Shown: positions 21,346 through 32,859 of the stretch, piece by piece | How positions within the stretch are numbered: position 1 is the stretch's first letter | Layout: each line of letters begins with the position of its first letter | Source of the DNA: Pontederia crassipes | Taxonomy: Eukaryota; Streptophyta; Magnoliopsida; Commelinales; Pontederiaceae | Assembly (NCBI GenBank): GCA_030549335.1 | Contig: CM060188.1 | Coordinates: forward strand, 44,419,696-44,483,695 | DNA: 64,000 nt | Reading direction: 5' to 3' | Notes under the pieces: generated by a model | Database searches by the model: none | What the model was told of the DNA's origin: nothing | What the model saw: the letters and a program-made list of their open reading frames with translations, nothing else | Program-made: the position numbers and the translations under genes

Positions 21346-24300
21346 TGAACTCCGCCTATATTTTATAGCCGGTCCCAAGCCCGGATAAAGGAGGAGGGTT
21401 GTGTTAGGACCCGACAGCCAGCATAAAATTCTGTCGAATCTTATGAACATGGATCAACGAATATATTGTGTTAATGCTAGGTCGTTACCCGTAAGTAACG
21501 CGCTGTACAGCTCGGGTACAGTGATAAGAGAGCAAGAGCCGCTGCATCCTCGCCTGAATGCAGTATTAAATGAGCAAGGGCTACCGCACTCTAATGGACG
21601 GAGGCGGTTAAAGAAGCTAGTTCATGAGACTAAGGTCAGATTAGGTTCTTGGAATATTGGGACGTTGAATGGGAAGCGCCTCGATGTGGCACAAGTAATG
21701 GACCAGCGTAAGATTAGTATCTTATGCTTGCAAGAAACTAGATGGGTAGGAGAGGGAAGTAAATATATTAGGTTAAATGGTTCCAAACTTTGGTACACAT
21801 GTAAGGTAAATGGAAGGAATGGTGTTGGTATTATCGCGGATGCAGAATGGAGGAAGAATGTTATGGAAGTTAAAAGGATTGAGGATCGAATCATATCTGT
21901 GAAAGTAATTGTTGGAAAGGAGACTATGAACATTATTAGTGCATATGCACCCCAAGTAGGAGCAGAATTACATCTCAAGGAGAAGTTTTGGGCAGATATG
22001 GAGGATTTGATTGAAAGTATACCAACAACCGAGAAAGTTTATATTGGGGGAGACCTTAATGGACATGTTGGTAAAGAGGCAGGACTACATGCAAGGGTTC
22101 ATGATGGTTTTGGTTTTGGGGAGTTGAATGAGGAAGGACAAACTATTATTGATTTTTCTTTAGCATACGACCTTAAGATTATCAACACTTGTTTTAGGAA
22201 GAGAGAGGAACATTTAATCACATACAAAAGTGGAACTCATAGGTCTCAAATCGATTTTTTCTTGACAAGAAATACTGATAAAAGACGTTGTACTAATTGC
22301 AAAGTAATTCCTGGGCATGGAGTGACTACACAACATAGATTGTTAGTTCTTGATATGCAAATGAAATGTATAAAATCAAAATCTCGAACAATTTTTGATC
22401 GAAAGATCAAGTGGTGGCAGTTAAAGGGGGAGAAGCGAGAGACTTTTAGAAGTAAGTTATTAGAGGAAAGTGTGTGGGAGTTAGAAGGAGATGCTAGTAT
22501 CATGTGGGAGAATGTGACAAAAAAGGTTGAAATGGTTGCTAAAGCCATTTTAGGAGAATCAAAAGGTTTTGGACCACGAGATAAGGAGACTTGGTGGTGG
22601 AATGAGGAGGTCCAAGAAAAGGTGCGTAATAAGAAGAATTGTTTCAAGGCGATACACTTGGACAATAGTTCTGACAATTGGGAAAAGTATCGTTTGGCGA
22701 AAAGGGAGGCTAAGAAGGCAGTTAGTGATGCTCGTGTTAAAGCATATGAGGGGTTTTATAAGGAGTTAGGGACAAAGGCTGGTGAACAAAGAATTTACAA
22801 GATTGCAAGGAATAAAGAGAAGGAGTCGAGAGATTTGGATCAAGTAAGATGCATAAAAAATGAAGTTGGCAAGGTTTTAGTTACTGAAGGAGATATTAAG
22901 AACAGATGGGAAGAGTATTTTTATAAGCTATTTAATGATGGATGTGAAGGTTCCCATTGTGATTTAGAGGACTTGACAGTCAGCGAATGTGAGCTTAATA
23001 GGTCATTTTATCGTAGAATTTGAGTCTCGGAGGTTAGCGAATCTCTTAAGAAAATGGAGAATGGTAAAGCTGTTGGACCGGATGGTATACCGATTGAAGT
23101 TTGGAAATGTTTAGGAGAAAAAAGGTGTGTTGTGGTTATGTAAACTATTTAATGAGATTTTACGATCGAAAAAGATGCCTGATGATTGGAGATTAAGTAC
23201 ATTAGTTCCTATTTACAAAAATAAAGGGGATATTCAGAATTGTGCAAATTATAGAGGGATTAAACTTATGAGTCACACAATGAAATTATGGGAAAAAGTG
23301 ATTGAGCATAGATTGAGAATGAAGACTAGTATTTCTGAGAGACAATTTGGGTTCATGCCAGGAAGATCCACTACAGAGGCGATTTATTTACTAAGGGGGA
23401 TGATGGAGAAGTATCGAAGTAGGAGAAGAGACTTACATATGGCTTTCATTGACTTAGAGAAGGCGTATGATCGGGTACCAAGGGATGTACTTTGGAAAGC
23501 CTTGCAAAAGAAGAGAGTGAGTGTTGCCTACATTAAGGTAATACAAGATATGTACGATGGGGCATTGACTAGGGTTAGGACACCCGGAGGTGAGACAAAT
23601 GAATTTTCTATAAGAATTGGCCTACATCAAGGATCAGCTTTAAGTCCGTATCTATTTAACTTAGTTATCGATGCTATAACCGAGAGTATCACAGAGGAGG
23701 TACCTAAGTGCATGCTATTTGCGGATGATATAGTACTTTTAGCGGATTCAAGAGAAGAGATTAATACAAAATTGGAAATATGGAGAAATACGATGGAGTC
23801 AAATGGTTTTCGTTTAAGTAGAAATAAAACAGAATATATGCATAGCAATTTCACAAATAAACAACTTAGAGACGATTTGAAAGTTAAGCTAGGGGAGGAT
23901 ATTATTCCTCAAGTGACAAAGTTTAAATATTTAGGATCAATTGTAAGACAAGATGGTGAGATTGATGACGATGTTAATCATAGAATTAAAGCTGGTTGGT
24001 GTAAGTGAAGGAAAGTCACTGGAGTTCTTCGTGATAGAAAAGTACCTAATAAAGTTAAAGGAAAATTCTATCCTACTGCTATAAGGCCAGCAGTGTTATA
24101 TGGTAGTGAATGTTGGGCTATGAAGGGACAACATGAACGTAAAGTGGGGGTAGCCGAAATGAGGATGTTGAGATGAATGTGTGGTCATACAAGATTAGAT
24201 AAGATTAGGAATGATCATATACGTGAACGAGTCGGAGTGGCTCCTATTAGTGAGAAAATGGTAGAGAATCATTTGAGATGGTTTGGTCATGTTCAGAGAA

Positions 24301-24436
24301 GACCATTAGATGCGCCAGTAAGAAGAGTAGATCAAATAATCTGGAGTCCGATTAAAAGAGGGAGAGGGAGGTCAAGGCGGACACTTGGCGAACTAATAGA
24401 GCAAGATCTATTGGTGAATAATACACCGAAAGGTTT
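21346..24436 (+). mobile_element. RTE-clade LINE (non-LTR retrotransposon), inactivated
   Basis: A single ORF in two parts encodes an apurinic-type endonuclease then a reverse transcriptase, with no gag ORF, as in plant RTE elements. The 5' leader (ggtcccaagcccggataaag, then ggaggagggttgtgtt) precedes the ORF at about 21369-21404. The natural 3' end is not obvious. The C-terminal frame loses family character after about 24436, with no A-tail or simple-repeat tail, so the 3' end appears truncated or overwritten. Confidence 0.85.
21401..23023 (+). pseudogene. RTE endonuclease domain
   Basis: A 540-residue open frame. Residues 1-75 are the leader. The endonuclease fold then shows WNIGTLNG (84-91), LQETRW (110-115; catalytic Glu), AYAPQ (181-185), GGDLNGHVG (216-224; Asp/Asn pair), RSQIDFFL (281-288; catalytic Asp) and TTQHRLLV (309-316; the His). 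Residues 320-530 are the charged linker to RT. It nicks target DNA to prime reverse transcription. The frame ends at TGA 23021-23023, after which RT sequence continues in the same phase (NGKAVGPDGIP), so the stop interrupts one original polyprotein. Confidence 0.88.
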
Positions 24437-24494
24437 GGTTACTAATAACCATCACGTGCATATCACTACATCCTCAATGGTGACGAAAAAATGA
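23024..24494 (+). pseudogene. RTE reverse transcriptase, one frameshift and two TGA stops
   Basis: After the TGA, the frame reads GKAVGPDGIPIEVWKCLGE and then shifts at the A-run near 23117-23123. From 23127 RT motifs follow in order: DDWRLSTLVPIYKNKGD, ANYRGIKLMS, FGFMPGRSTTEAI, FIDLEKAYDRVP (first Asp), LHQGSALSPYLFNLV, MLFADDIVLL (catalytic Asp pair) and FKYLGSIV. TGA at 24006-24008 and 24174-24176 each replace a Trp expected from family context (AGW.KWR and RMLRWMCG). The C-terminal MVENHLRWFGHVQRRP block is intact. From about 24436 to 24494 the residues look unrelated to the family. Confidence 0.88.
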
Positions 24495-26329
24495 ATATCA
24501 ATCAACAATTTGTGGGAGACAAAGTTATTGTCCAGTAATATGAAGTTCAAACTAAGTCTACAGCAAGTCAAAACAAGTACATGAAGACAACAAATTCAAT
24601 ATGAAGACTTGTTTATCAACCTAGAAAGCATAATCACAAATAAACTCAATCATTTGTTGAAGCAACTCTTTATACAAAGCTATCAACTTGAAAATATGCA
24701 GAGATAACTTCCAAATCTACGACATCAAAGCGAAGAAACCAAGAATGTCATCATAACACTTTTTTAATTCGAAGCCTTCAGTTGATTAACCTTGAAGAGA
24801 TGATGGGTCAACTCATTATAATTGAAATGAACCTACAAAGACCGAACCAACATTTTCAAAATTTGGGCTCAATTGACTCAAATCTAGAGCCAAATTGAAG
24901 TGGACGATGCAATTAGAATTTTGGATAACGAGCTCAAGTTCGATGCGATAGAAACAAAGTCAGGGCATAAAAAATCAAATTGTGCAATTGAATTCTCTGA
25001 ATGCAAATAAATGAGATCCCAACCATCATTATGTGCCCATGCCACTATGACAGGACGTGGCATTCATAATCAAAGTCTTCACAAGGACAACTATGCAATG
25101 ATGTATCAAAGAGATAAGTACATACATCATAGAAGATGGACAAGTTCCAAGAGGGAGGTCGCATTTGGAGGTTTCTAAAATTTAAATTTTGTCTCCAACA
25201 GTGACAACAATACAACAACATCGGATGCCACACCTCTAAAAGTTCATAAATTACCCAATAGAGGAAGTAGATCATCAACATTATCGAATACCTCTCCAAT
25301 CTCTACAAAGCAATGACAAAGCAAAGGAATTTGAGAAGCGCATCAACAACGCCAAAAACACTAGCAAAATCAGTCAAGTGAAACCCAAAAATCATTCATC
25401 TACCCATACCATTCAGCAGCATAAATCACAATGTCGCTGCCATCACCACCACCACCACCAAGAAACGAAAGGTTGGAGATGTTGGTGGTGTCCTTCACCA
25501 CGGCATTTGATAAGTCTCATCATGTCAAGCTTTCCGAGCACATCAAATAATACCGGTGAGATTGTTTCTTAATTGCATATCTATTTATTTTATCTACACT
25601 AATAATCATTTATGTAATAGGACAGTCAAGTTAATGACTCTAAATTACAACTACTCTCTCTCCTTTATCTATGAGTTTATATTTTTTTCATTTTATTAAT
25701 TAGTTTTCTTTTTATTAATTTAGTTTCTTTGTTACATTATAAGTTAAAAACATGAACATCCCCTAATCATGCATCAATAAAACATAGCTTGGCCTTGAAA
25801 CCCAACATACCTTAGGGTTTAAGTTAAACCCCTACTAATCCTAATCTTTTCTTCTTCCTCTTCCTTTTCTTATTCATTTCCTTATTTCTCTTTTCTTCCT
25901 TCTTCCTTCTTCTTCTTCTTGTGGCAGCACCTTCCTCTGCTTTTTGCTAAAATGGTAGCACCTTCTTCTCCTTCTCTTGATAGAGCTGCCAGCCCCCTTT
26001 CCTCATATTAATGTTGCTGCTATATGGGTGTGACAGAGAGGGGAGATAAGAAGAGGGAGGGAGATCCCTTCCTGTTGCTGTCGAGAGAGTGTGAGGAAGG
26101 GAGAGGAAAGGGTGTGAGTGAGAGAGGGTGGGAGAAAGGTGGCTGTCGGCTGGGGGTTTTGGGGAGAGAACAATGAGAGAGAGTGGTTAAAAGAGGAAAC
26201 GTGGAAAGCACTTTTAGGGCAATATCTTAAGTTGCTTTGTAGTTGGGCTAGTGGGCTTATGTTGCAATTGGGCCCTTCTTTAATTATTGATTTCTTTTTT
26301 TATTTTTGTCCCTTCTAGAATATTATAAT
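24437..26329. other. Unassigned intergenic DNA
   Basis: No gene was recognised. 24480-25380 is moderately AT-rich without significant frames. 25438-25461 has a short cca run. 25560-26330 contains long purine/pyrimidine-biased stretches (for example gagagg words at 26030-26160 and ttcttc words at 25850-25930), which on the - strand resemble the leader part of a retroelement LTR, but no boundaries or partner could be set. Confidence 0.4.
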
Positions 26330-26941
26330 ATATCCCCTTAAATAAAATTTATTCTCAAAATTTTGTAGAATCTTATACAATAGATCTCTTCATCCACGTT
26401 GCTCCATTTGTCTTTGGCTCTTCAGATACACCGGCATGATCTCTCCCTTTGTGACATCCAATTCGCATTCCTCGGTGGTTTCACTTTAATGACCTCTGCA
26501 CTTTGTCTTCACTAGTTGATCACCAGCACTTGCTATTCCAATATTTCTGTGGGAAACTCATATCTCTAATTAACCTCAAGAAATTGAGATCATTCTTGAA
26601 TCATGTTTTCGCTATGCAACTCTAATCATTAACTTAATCTTAGACAAAAATCCTTTCATCCTTCAGCCCTTCATGTCCACCCACGTAGCCTTCTTCATTC
26701 ATCTTTAACAACATCATTCATCTTTAATCTAAGTGTCAAGTTATCTAGCTCAACACTTGCCCATTTCAAGTCATCATTTAGGTATGTAGACCTAAGTAAA
26801 ACCATCCTAATTCCCTTCACACCTTAGCCACCATTCTCATGATCTTGGTAGCTTTTCTTAACTTTCTTCATTTTAAAAATCATGATTGGTTTCTTATCCT
26901 TAGAATATTCCTTTTAATACTCTAAGCGGTCTCTATGTCTA
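26330..26941 (-). other. Possible 3' end of element D, pol missing
   Basis: On the - strand the segment ends 'aaaattttgagaataaattt' then 'tatttaagggg' (about 26365-26330). This resembles the conserved stretch before the polypurine tract of Tekay/Del elements. No RT, RNase H or integrase motif lies between it and the gag zinc knuckle, so pol would have been deleted. The LTR that should follow was not matched to the 5' LTR at 29763, so this is tentative. Confidence 0.35.
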
Positions 26942-27842
26942 TCATGCATACACATTATAATTGACAAAATCAATAATCATTAAGAGACGATTACCTTGAA
27001 TCATATTCGGACCTAGGTGAGCTTCATCAACTTCCATAACAAACATTCTGGCCGGGGCTCTTGACGAGTTTGCGACCATCTTTCCCTTGTCATGATTGTC
27101 CACACGCTTTTCCGGGCACTCCCTCTTATAGTGGCTAGCCTTGCCACATAGCAAGCAAGTTCTGGCCATGTAGCGGCATTTCTCGGGATGAGTCCTTCCA
27201 CAATGCGAGCATGTGGATCTAGTTTGTTCCCCTTTCTTTGGAGAATGATAAGGTGCTTTCCGTGAGCTTTTCCCTTTTTCCCGCTCTTCATTTTCTTGAT
27301 TGTTTTACTCCTAAAACTCATATTCTCATTACAGTCTCTTTCATGCTTGGCAACAAGTTCCATGCATCCTTCAAAGTAGTGCAATGTCCACTTATGTCCC
27401 ATGACCTTAGTCTGGGAATCAAGTCATGAATGAACATCTTGGTCCTTGTAAGTTCATTTTCAATAAGTTCCCCGTACTTCTCCAATTTGAGATAAACACT
27501 CATATCTTGGTCCACGGTCATATTGCCTTGGATGAGATTGAGGAACTCATCTCTCTTCTTCTCTTTGACATAGTCTAGGTAGAAGAGATTCTCAAATGCC
27601 TCTACAAAGTTCCTCCATGTCACCAAACCTTGGCTTGGCCACAAAGGCGATGAGTAGCATACACCATCATGCTCGGGGCATTCCATAACTTTTAGGGTAT
27701 CCTCTATTTCTTCAATCCATGCTTCAGCCATCTCCAGCTCTCCCTCCCCGTAAAACCTTGGAGGGTCAAGCCTTAGAAACTTTTCGATGGAGTGATTCGG
27801 GTCATTGTTCCTTTGGACATTCCATGCCGCTCAAATCAATCC
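26942..27842 (-). pseudogene. Element D gag (Ty3/gypsy, Tekay/Del-like), frameshifted
   Basis: The - strand frame is open from about 27842 (NNDPNHSIEKFLRLDPPRF), then MAEAWIEEIEDTLKVMECPE, SQGLVTWRNFVEAFENLFYL and EFLNLIQGNMTVDQDMSVYL. This is the retrotransposon gag (capsid) domain with its WxxF and LxQGxMTV hallmarks. A frameshift near 27320-27400 moves to a second frame ending in the zinc knuckle CLLCGKASHYKREC (27157-27116; CX2CX4HX4C). Protease/RT do not follow. It lies downstream of the primer-binding site at 28080-28092 on the same strand. Confidence 0.85.
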
Positions 27843-28079
27843 ATCTAGGAAGGTATTTCATTTATCATCCTCATTTGCACTTGCACATCTTGGTGACATC
27901 AATATTAACATTCAAATCATCATAGAACATCATTAGTATAGGCTAATCGTAAGAAAACATGTACCTTTAGGCTCAGTGGCACCTCATGACGATTGCATAA
28001 CTTTGCACATAAACTTCACATAGACATTTTTACCAACCTAGGCTTATACATCCTAAGACCTAACACATAAGAACCAACT

Positions 28080-28092
28080 ATGACTCTGATAC
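28080..28092 (-). other. Element D primer-binding site (tRNA-Met type), split by solo LTR 3
   Basis: Removing 28093-29753 and one copy of GATAC joins 'atgactctgatac' to 'caactgtaacg'. On the - strand this reads ...gttacagtTGGTATCAGAGTCAT, the initiator tRNA-Met primer site two bases after the LTR end. The outer part lies at 29754-29762. Confidence 0.8.
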
Positions 28093-29753
28093 TGATGCAT
28101 GCAAAGAACAACATATAATTAGTCATGCATTTAATCACATTTTGATTCATTTTTATATAGCACGCATCATTTTATGATCGTATTTGCTTTAATTTATAAA
28201 AATATAAATCTAACCAAATTCTTTATTTTATTGCAGAAAAAGTAAGTAAGAGAATTGAATTACGAAGCCATTGGAGAAAATCACATTTAAATCGAAGTTA
28301 AAACAGAGGCTATAACATCCATTGGGGAAGTCTATAACGGCTCGTTGAATACTCAATTTTGTCCAAAAAACTTGTCCAAGTTACGGGCCGGGAAATCTAA
28401 GTTACGAATTATTAAAATCACATTTCTACTCCGATTTGGACTATGAGGACTGTGAAATTAGTGTTACAGGCCGTGAAAAGTCATATTAGGACCATTACAG
28501 AGATGTTGTGAGGCGTTACGAAGGTTATTCGAGATTTCTTCAATTTTTATTGGGGATTTCAATTGCAGGTCAACTCCAAACTTTATCTTGAGTCCCAGGG
28601 ATCATTAGGAAACATATTTACTCAAATTGAAAAAGTTTTGGATGATTTCAAAGTCCTATCAAAGTTTATTTGAAATTTTTATTATTTTGACATAAAAAAA
28701 TTCTCAATCAAATCAAAACTTTACCAAAACCTTTGGGACATCTAGAGGTCATAAAATAGAGGCCTTAGGAGACAGAAAAAGGTGTGCTTGTGGTGCTTGA
28801 GTTTGCTTGAGACCTGGAAGCCTTGCGTTATCGTTGAGGACATTTCAAGCTTGAGGAGGATTTTTCGGAAGCAACTATGGAATAACCCATCGTTTGTATT
28901 TTGCAACAATCCAGAGATCATCGAAAGCAACAATTCAGTCTTCTAATCATTGTTTGGATGCTCTTTACCCATATTTTTTATGTCTAATTAATTCAGTAAT
29001 AAAGAGTATAAATCTTTACGAGAAAACTGCATGAACCATTAGTTACATTTGAATTAATATAGTTATTTTAATTTCTTTTGATTATGTTTGTTGTGCTTAA
29101 TGCTTTTTACTAAAATTATTATATTTTGAGATAAGACTACAAATCATATCTGGAGTGGTTAGTTTTAGGATTTAATAATTTTTAGAAAATCGTTCTTTAA
29201 CTTGAGAGTTGAAGCAATCATAATATGAAACTAGTAACTCATTATTTATACTAGATTTTGTGTGGTCTATCAATTTTTACCCAGCGAGGATAACTGATAA
29301 TTTAGCATTTACAACTTAATGCATCTAAATATCTTTTTTAATTGAATATTAACTCACTGTTTGTGATCCTAAGTGTTATGAGAGTTAAGATAGTTTGACT
29401 TACTCAGCATAGAGGTCATTAGTTTAGGTAATCCTAATTCGTCTCAAGAACTGAATCTATTCATCATTATTATAATTCAATCTTCATAGTTGTTCGCACT
29501 AGTTAATCATTATCTTTAATCATCCATAATCCTTAGACTCAATATCAATTTATTTTATTTTTTGTTATTTAATTTCATACACATTTATTTTCTATTTTGA
29601 TATCACAACATCATTTTCTTCTCCTAGTAGATAATTGAGATTGATTAGATTTAACTAGTTCCTCGTGGATTCGACATTCTACTTTCTACTTTATTACTTG
29701 ATACGACTAATGCACTTGCTAATAAATTTATTTGTTACAAATTTACCGCATCA
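28093..29753 (+). repeat. Solo LTR 3 (1661 bp), Tat-type, with 5-bp target duplication
   Basis: It starts TGATGCATGC and ends TTACCGCATCA, with inverted termini TGATGC/GCATCA. The exact duplication GATAC flanks it (28088-28092 and 29754-29758). The 3' tail 'aatgcacttgctaataaatt' followed by 'tttgttac' matches the tails of the LTRs of B, J and H, fixing the + orientation. No internal sequence adjoins either end, so it is a solo LTR. It sits inside the primer-binding site of element D. Confidence 0.88.
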
Positions 29754-29762
29754 GATACCAAC

Positions 29763-30850
29763 TGTAACGTCCCCAAAATCCGACCCCAATTTAGTTGTCG
29801 AACCCTAGGCGACGTTACTTTTTCCAATTCTTCATAACATAAATTCATAAAACATTGTAGTGAAAACATAATAATATATTATAAAATGACAATGACATAA
29901 AACAGCGGAAGACATCTAAGCATATAATCCCAAGATAACATATCTAGTCCATGGGCCACATAAGCTCTAACATAAGACCCAACATAGGGTTCATAATACA
30001 TAAGTGAGCCATATAAAAGTAAATGAGTTAAAGACCCATAAGCCATATATAATTGACTCTCAAAAGAGTCCATCATCATAAATAAGTAACATACGATAAA
30101 TTGGGCCGTAGTCTGACCGTCACTTGTGTAATCCCGTCATCATGAGGCCCTCACCGCCGAGCCTAAGCCTTATCCATACTTGCACGGATTCGTGGGGTGC
30201 AGAGAATTTCTCCCGTTAGAGCATGTTGAGGCACATGCACGCTATGACCTTATAGCATACTTTCTACATGTCATGGCATATGCATTGTATCATAATAAAA
30301 CATACATTATATGCATGCTATGGGCGACTTATGCACACTATATGGCATGTGAGCATATCATCATGGTAAGATAAAATAAACATATAACATCTTTATCATT
30401 ATGCTAAAGCATATCATAACTTACATTATGCTAAGGCATATCATAACTTATCATGATTTACTAACATCTTTATACATATCATGATGTGATAAGTAGACAT
30501 TCATTTGCATCATCGTAGGTGCTTACTTCATCATCATCTTTATATTTATGTCCCAAGTCATTCATCTTTTCATCTTCCATCTTTACTTAGATAATTTCTT
30601 GTCTTGTTGATTGAGAAGTCCATTCCCTTACCCGTCAATAAGGTCTTCCCTCACCCGCCGGTGAGGTCTTCCTTCACCCGTCGGTGAAGTCAAATCTCCC
30701 CTCCATTCCCCTTCATCTGTACTGATTTCTTTCAACCCCAATTGGGGGTGTAGAGGAGGGGGGAAAATTAAAATTCTCCCCTCCCTTTCCCCCTTTTCCC
30801 TTCCCCCTTATTTTCCTTCATTTCCCTTAATGAGTGATCTTCCAAACATA
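29763..30850 (-). repeat. 5' LTR of element D (right boundary approximate)
   Basis: On the - strand it ends ...TTTTGGGGACGTTACA at 29763, next to the primer-binding site. Its other end is unclear. The sequence changes character between about 30800 and 30860, where Athila ORF1-like coding begins. 30626-30690 has a tandem 'cacccg(c/t)cggtga(g/a)gtcttcc' repeat of about 28 bp that can form hairpins. Confidence 0.65.
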
Positions 30851-31830
30851 GCCTTAAGGTGGAGCACCTCGAGGCCACGGGACGTCTTCAGGCCTCCATC
30901 TCATTCCAGCTCAACAATAGAGAAGTTTATCTTTCCATGGCCAACTTTAATGCTATGTTTCAGTTTCCAAATGAATGCCACTTGCGCATCCCGAAGGAAT
31001 TCAACGCCCTGGCATTCTGGACGCACATTTCAGGAGAAGAGCACTTGGAGAGGACCAAGTCCACCAACATCCATAATCCAGTTCTCATATATGCTCACAA
31101 GATGCTCTCCAATACCTTGTTTGGGCGCGATGACAACGGAGGAGTCAATGCACAAGAGCTCTTTTATACTATATTACATGACATCCTCCACTCCAGTGAA
31201 TGTGGGCACTTTTCTATCCCGTACACTTCTCAAGGTCACCAATAAGGGCCTTATTGTCGTTGGAGGCTTGATTACTCCTATCACCATTCAATTCGGACTC
31301 GACCTTGACCGGCTACAAGAGATACGTGGATCTTCTTCGCTAGAGTGACTCCATTATTCGACACATCCATTGAAGACAATTGGCTTTATATCCTAGCTCG
31401 ACATCCTTCGCTTCGATGACGCCATCCACAATAGGACCTCAGGCCATCTCAAGAGCCCGCTGACGAGATGCACATTGATCCTCCTACCTCGAGCTTTATC
31501 AACTTCGCAGTCATGCATTATTTATTGATCACAATGCATGCCGAACAATAGCACATTCATATAAAGTAGCTACACTATGTCGACGAGATTCGCCAAATCC
31601 GGCTGACATCTATACTTTGATTGAGAGGCATGAGCGAGATGCTATGGTTCGCCGCATGCATGACTACCACACAGGCCAGGGACATTATGGGCCTTTCATC
31701 CACCGTCGCCGCCACTAGAAGCTATGGAGTAAACGATTGTTTCTTTCCTTTTCTTTATGCATTGTCCTTATCTTACAAGCATGCTCGTATCCCTTTTATG
31801 ATTCTGACTTAAACACTAAGGATGGTCAGG
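30851..31830 (+). pseudogene. Athila ORF1-like (env-position) protein remnant
   Basis: Frame 1 (30859-31245) reads EATGRLQASISFQLNNREVY, then ANFNAMFQFPNECH and EFNALAFWTHISG. Frame 2 (to 31348) continues VNVGTFLSRTLLKVTNKGLI, then VVGGLITPI. Together these match the block order of the plant 'Arabidopsis retrotransposon ORF-1 protein' (ATHILA) family, known downstream of pol in Athila elements. The family's role is unknown. A frameshift lies between about 31150 and 31240. Weaker remnants continue to about 31830. No pol precedes it; the upstream neighbour is the LTR of element D on the other strand. Confidence 0.7.
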
Positions 31831-32239
31831 CTTGGGGAAGTTGCATTTTCATGCATCATTTTTGCTTTCCCACTTTGCATTTTTTTCCCTTCCTGCAATT
31901 TTTAGTCTACATATTACATCTTTATAAAAAATCTAAAAATACCCCATATCATATTTCCTCTTGTCTTAATAATTGTTTATTTCAAGCTTTATTCAAGGAT
32001 TTTCATTAGCGAAATTTGAAGTACTTTATGTTTATCGTTTATCTCTTAGTGTAGGGTTTATTGGTTTAAAGAATGATGCTGAGTGAAACTATGAATACTT
32101 TGACGACAACTTCTTGTTCAGTTTCTATTTTATATATATATGTATGCCAATTTGACAACAATTGTATCCATGTTGAATACTCAAATGTACATTGAGCTTA
32201 AGATTAGTTAAACCCCAAAAGTTATAAGAAGGTATAAAG
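31831..32239 (+). other. 3' noncoding region of the Athila-like remnant
   Basis: AT-rich; begins with 'ctaaggatggtcaggcttgg ggaag', the kind of text that follows ORF1 in Athila elements. No ORF of interest was seen. Confidence 0.45.
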
Positions 32240-32560
32240 GTGTTATCTGACATGTGTGTGTACTCGAGTGATTAGATCCGTAGGGAATTCTTGTCCAGCG
32301 ATTTAAGGGCAACTACTTTGGAATCCGTCGGTCGAAAGTCTGCTACATGAATCATCTTGTGCAATATGGAGAAGCACAAGAGTACCAAATAAGTGAAAGG
32401 AGAAAAATAGAAGATATGTATAAATGTGTTATCCGGAACCTCAGTGAGTCTGGGTGATTAGACTCGTAAGGGACTCTTACCTGAGGGCAACTGCCCTGGG
32501 ATCTATTGATCAAAAATTCGTTACATGGACCACTTTGTGCAATATGAAGAAGCATGAAAG
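32240..32560 (+). repeat. Conserved noncoding Athila/Tat 3' motif, tandem copies 2 and 3
   Basis: Two copies about 185 bp apart each carry 'gattaga(t/c)ccgtagggaatt'-like text, 'ggcaact(a/g)c', 'gatc(t/c)gt(t)gatc'-like text and 'ctttgtgcaatatgaagaag'-like text. The third copy is at 6827-6965 on the - strand in element B. Confidence 0.7.
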
Positions 32561-32859
32561 CACTAACTCATCAAAAAGAAAGAGAAATAAAAAATAAATA
32601 AATAAAAGCTCATCCCACACTTGTCTATTCAAAATTGATATTCTTATTATCAAAGCGCATTTTCTTACTACATGAAATTGAACTTTAAGGGGTTTAAAAA
32701 GGTTTTATATATTTAGAACTTTCACAAAGCTGGGATATTTTGGAATGTGGTGAGGCACTTTGGCGATGTATAAACAAGGTGCTAAGAAAATAGTTGAGAG
32801 ATATGGTGGAAGCGATGATTGGACGATCGTTGTTTGAGCTTTGCCTTGAACATTTCTTG
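32561..32859. other. Unassigned sequence
   Basis: AT-rich DNA between the Athila-like repeats and the shared unknown sequence. A - strand frame of 138 residues (33110-32694) spans part of it and the next feature, with no recognised domain. Confidence 0.35.

Larger units (their letters stand above)
26942..30850 (-). mobile_element. Element D: Tekay/Del-like retrotransposon remnant interrupted by a solo LTR
   Basis: On the - strand: LTR (about 30850-29763), tRNA-Met primer-binding site split at 29758/28092, a short leader and gag (27842-26942). The 1661-bp solo LTR between the halves of the primer site is a later insertion. Pol and a matching 3' LTR are not visible. Confidence 0.72.

Noticed and set aside
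22246..22677. 143-residue - strand frame opposite the LINE
   Set aside because: Antisense shadow of the RTE endonuclease/linker ORF.
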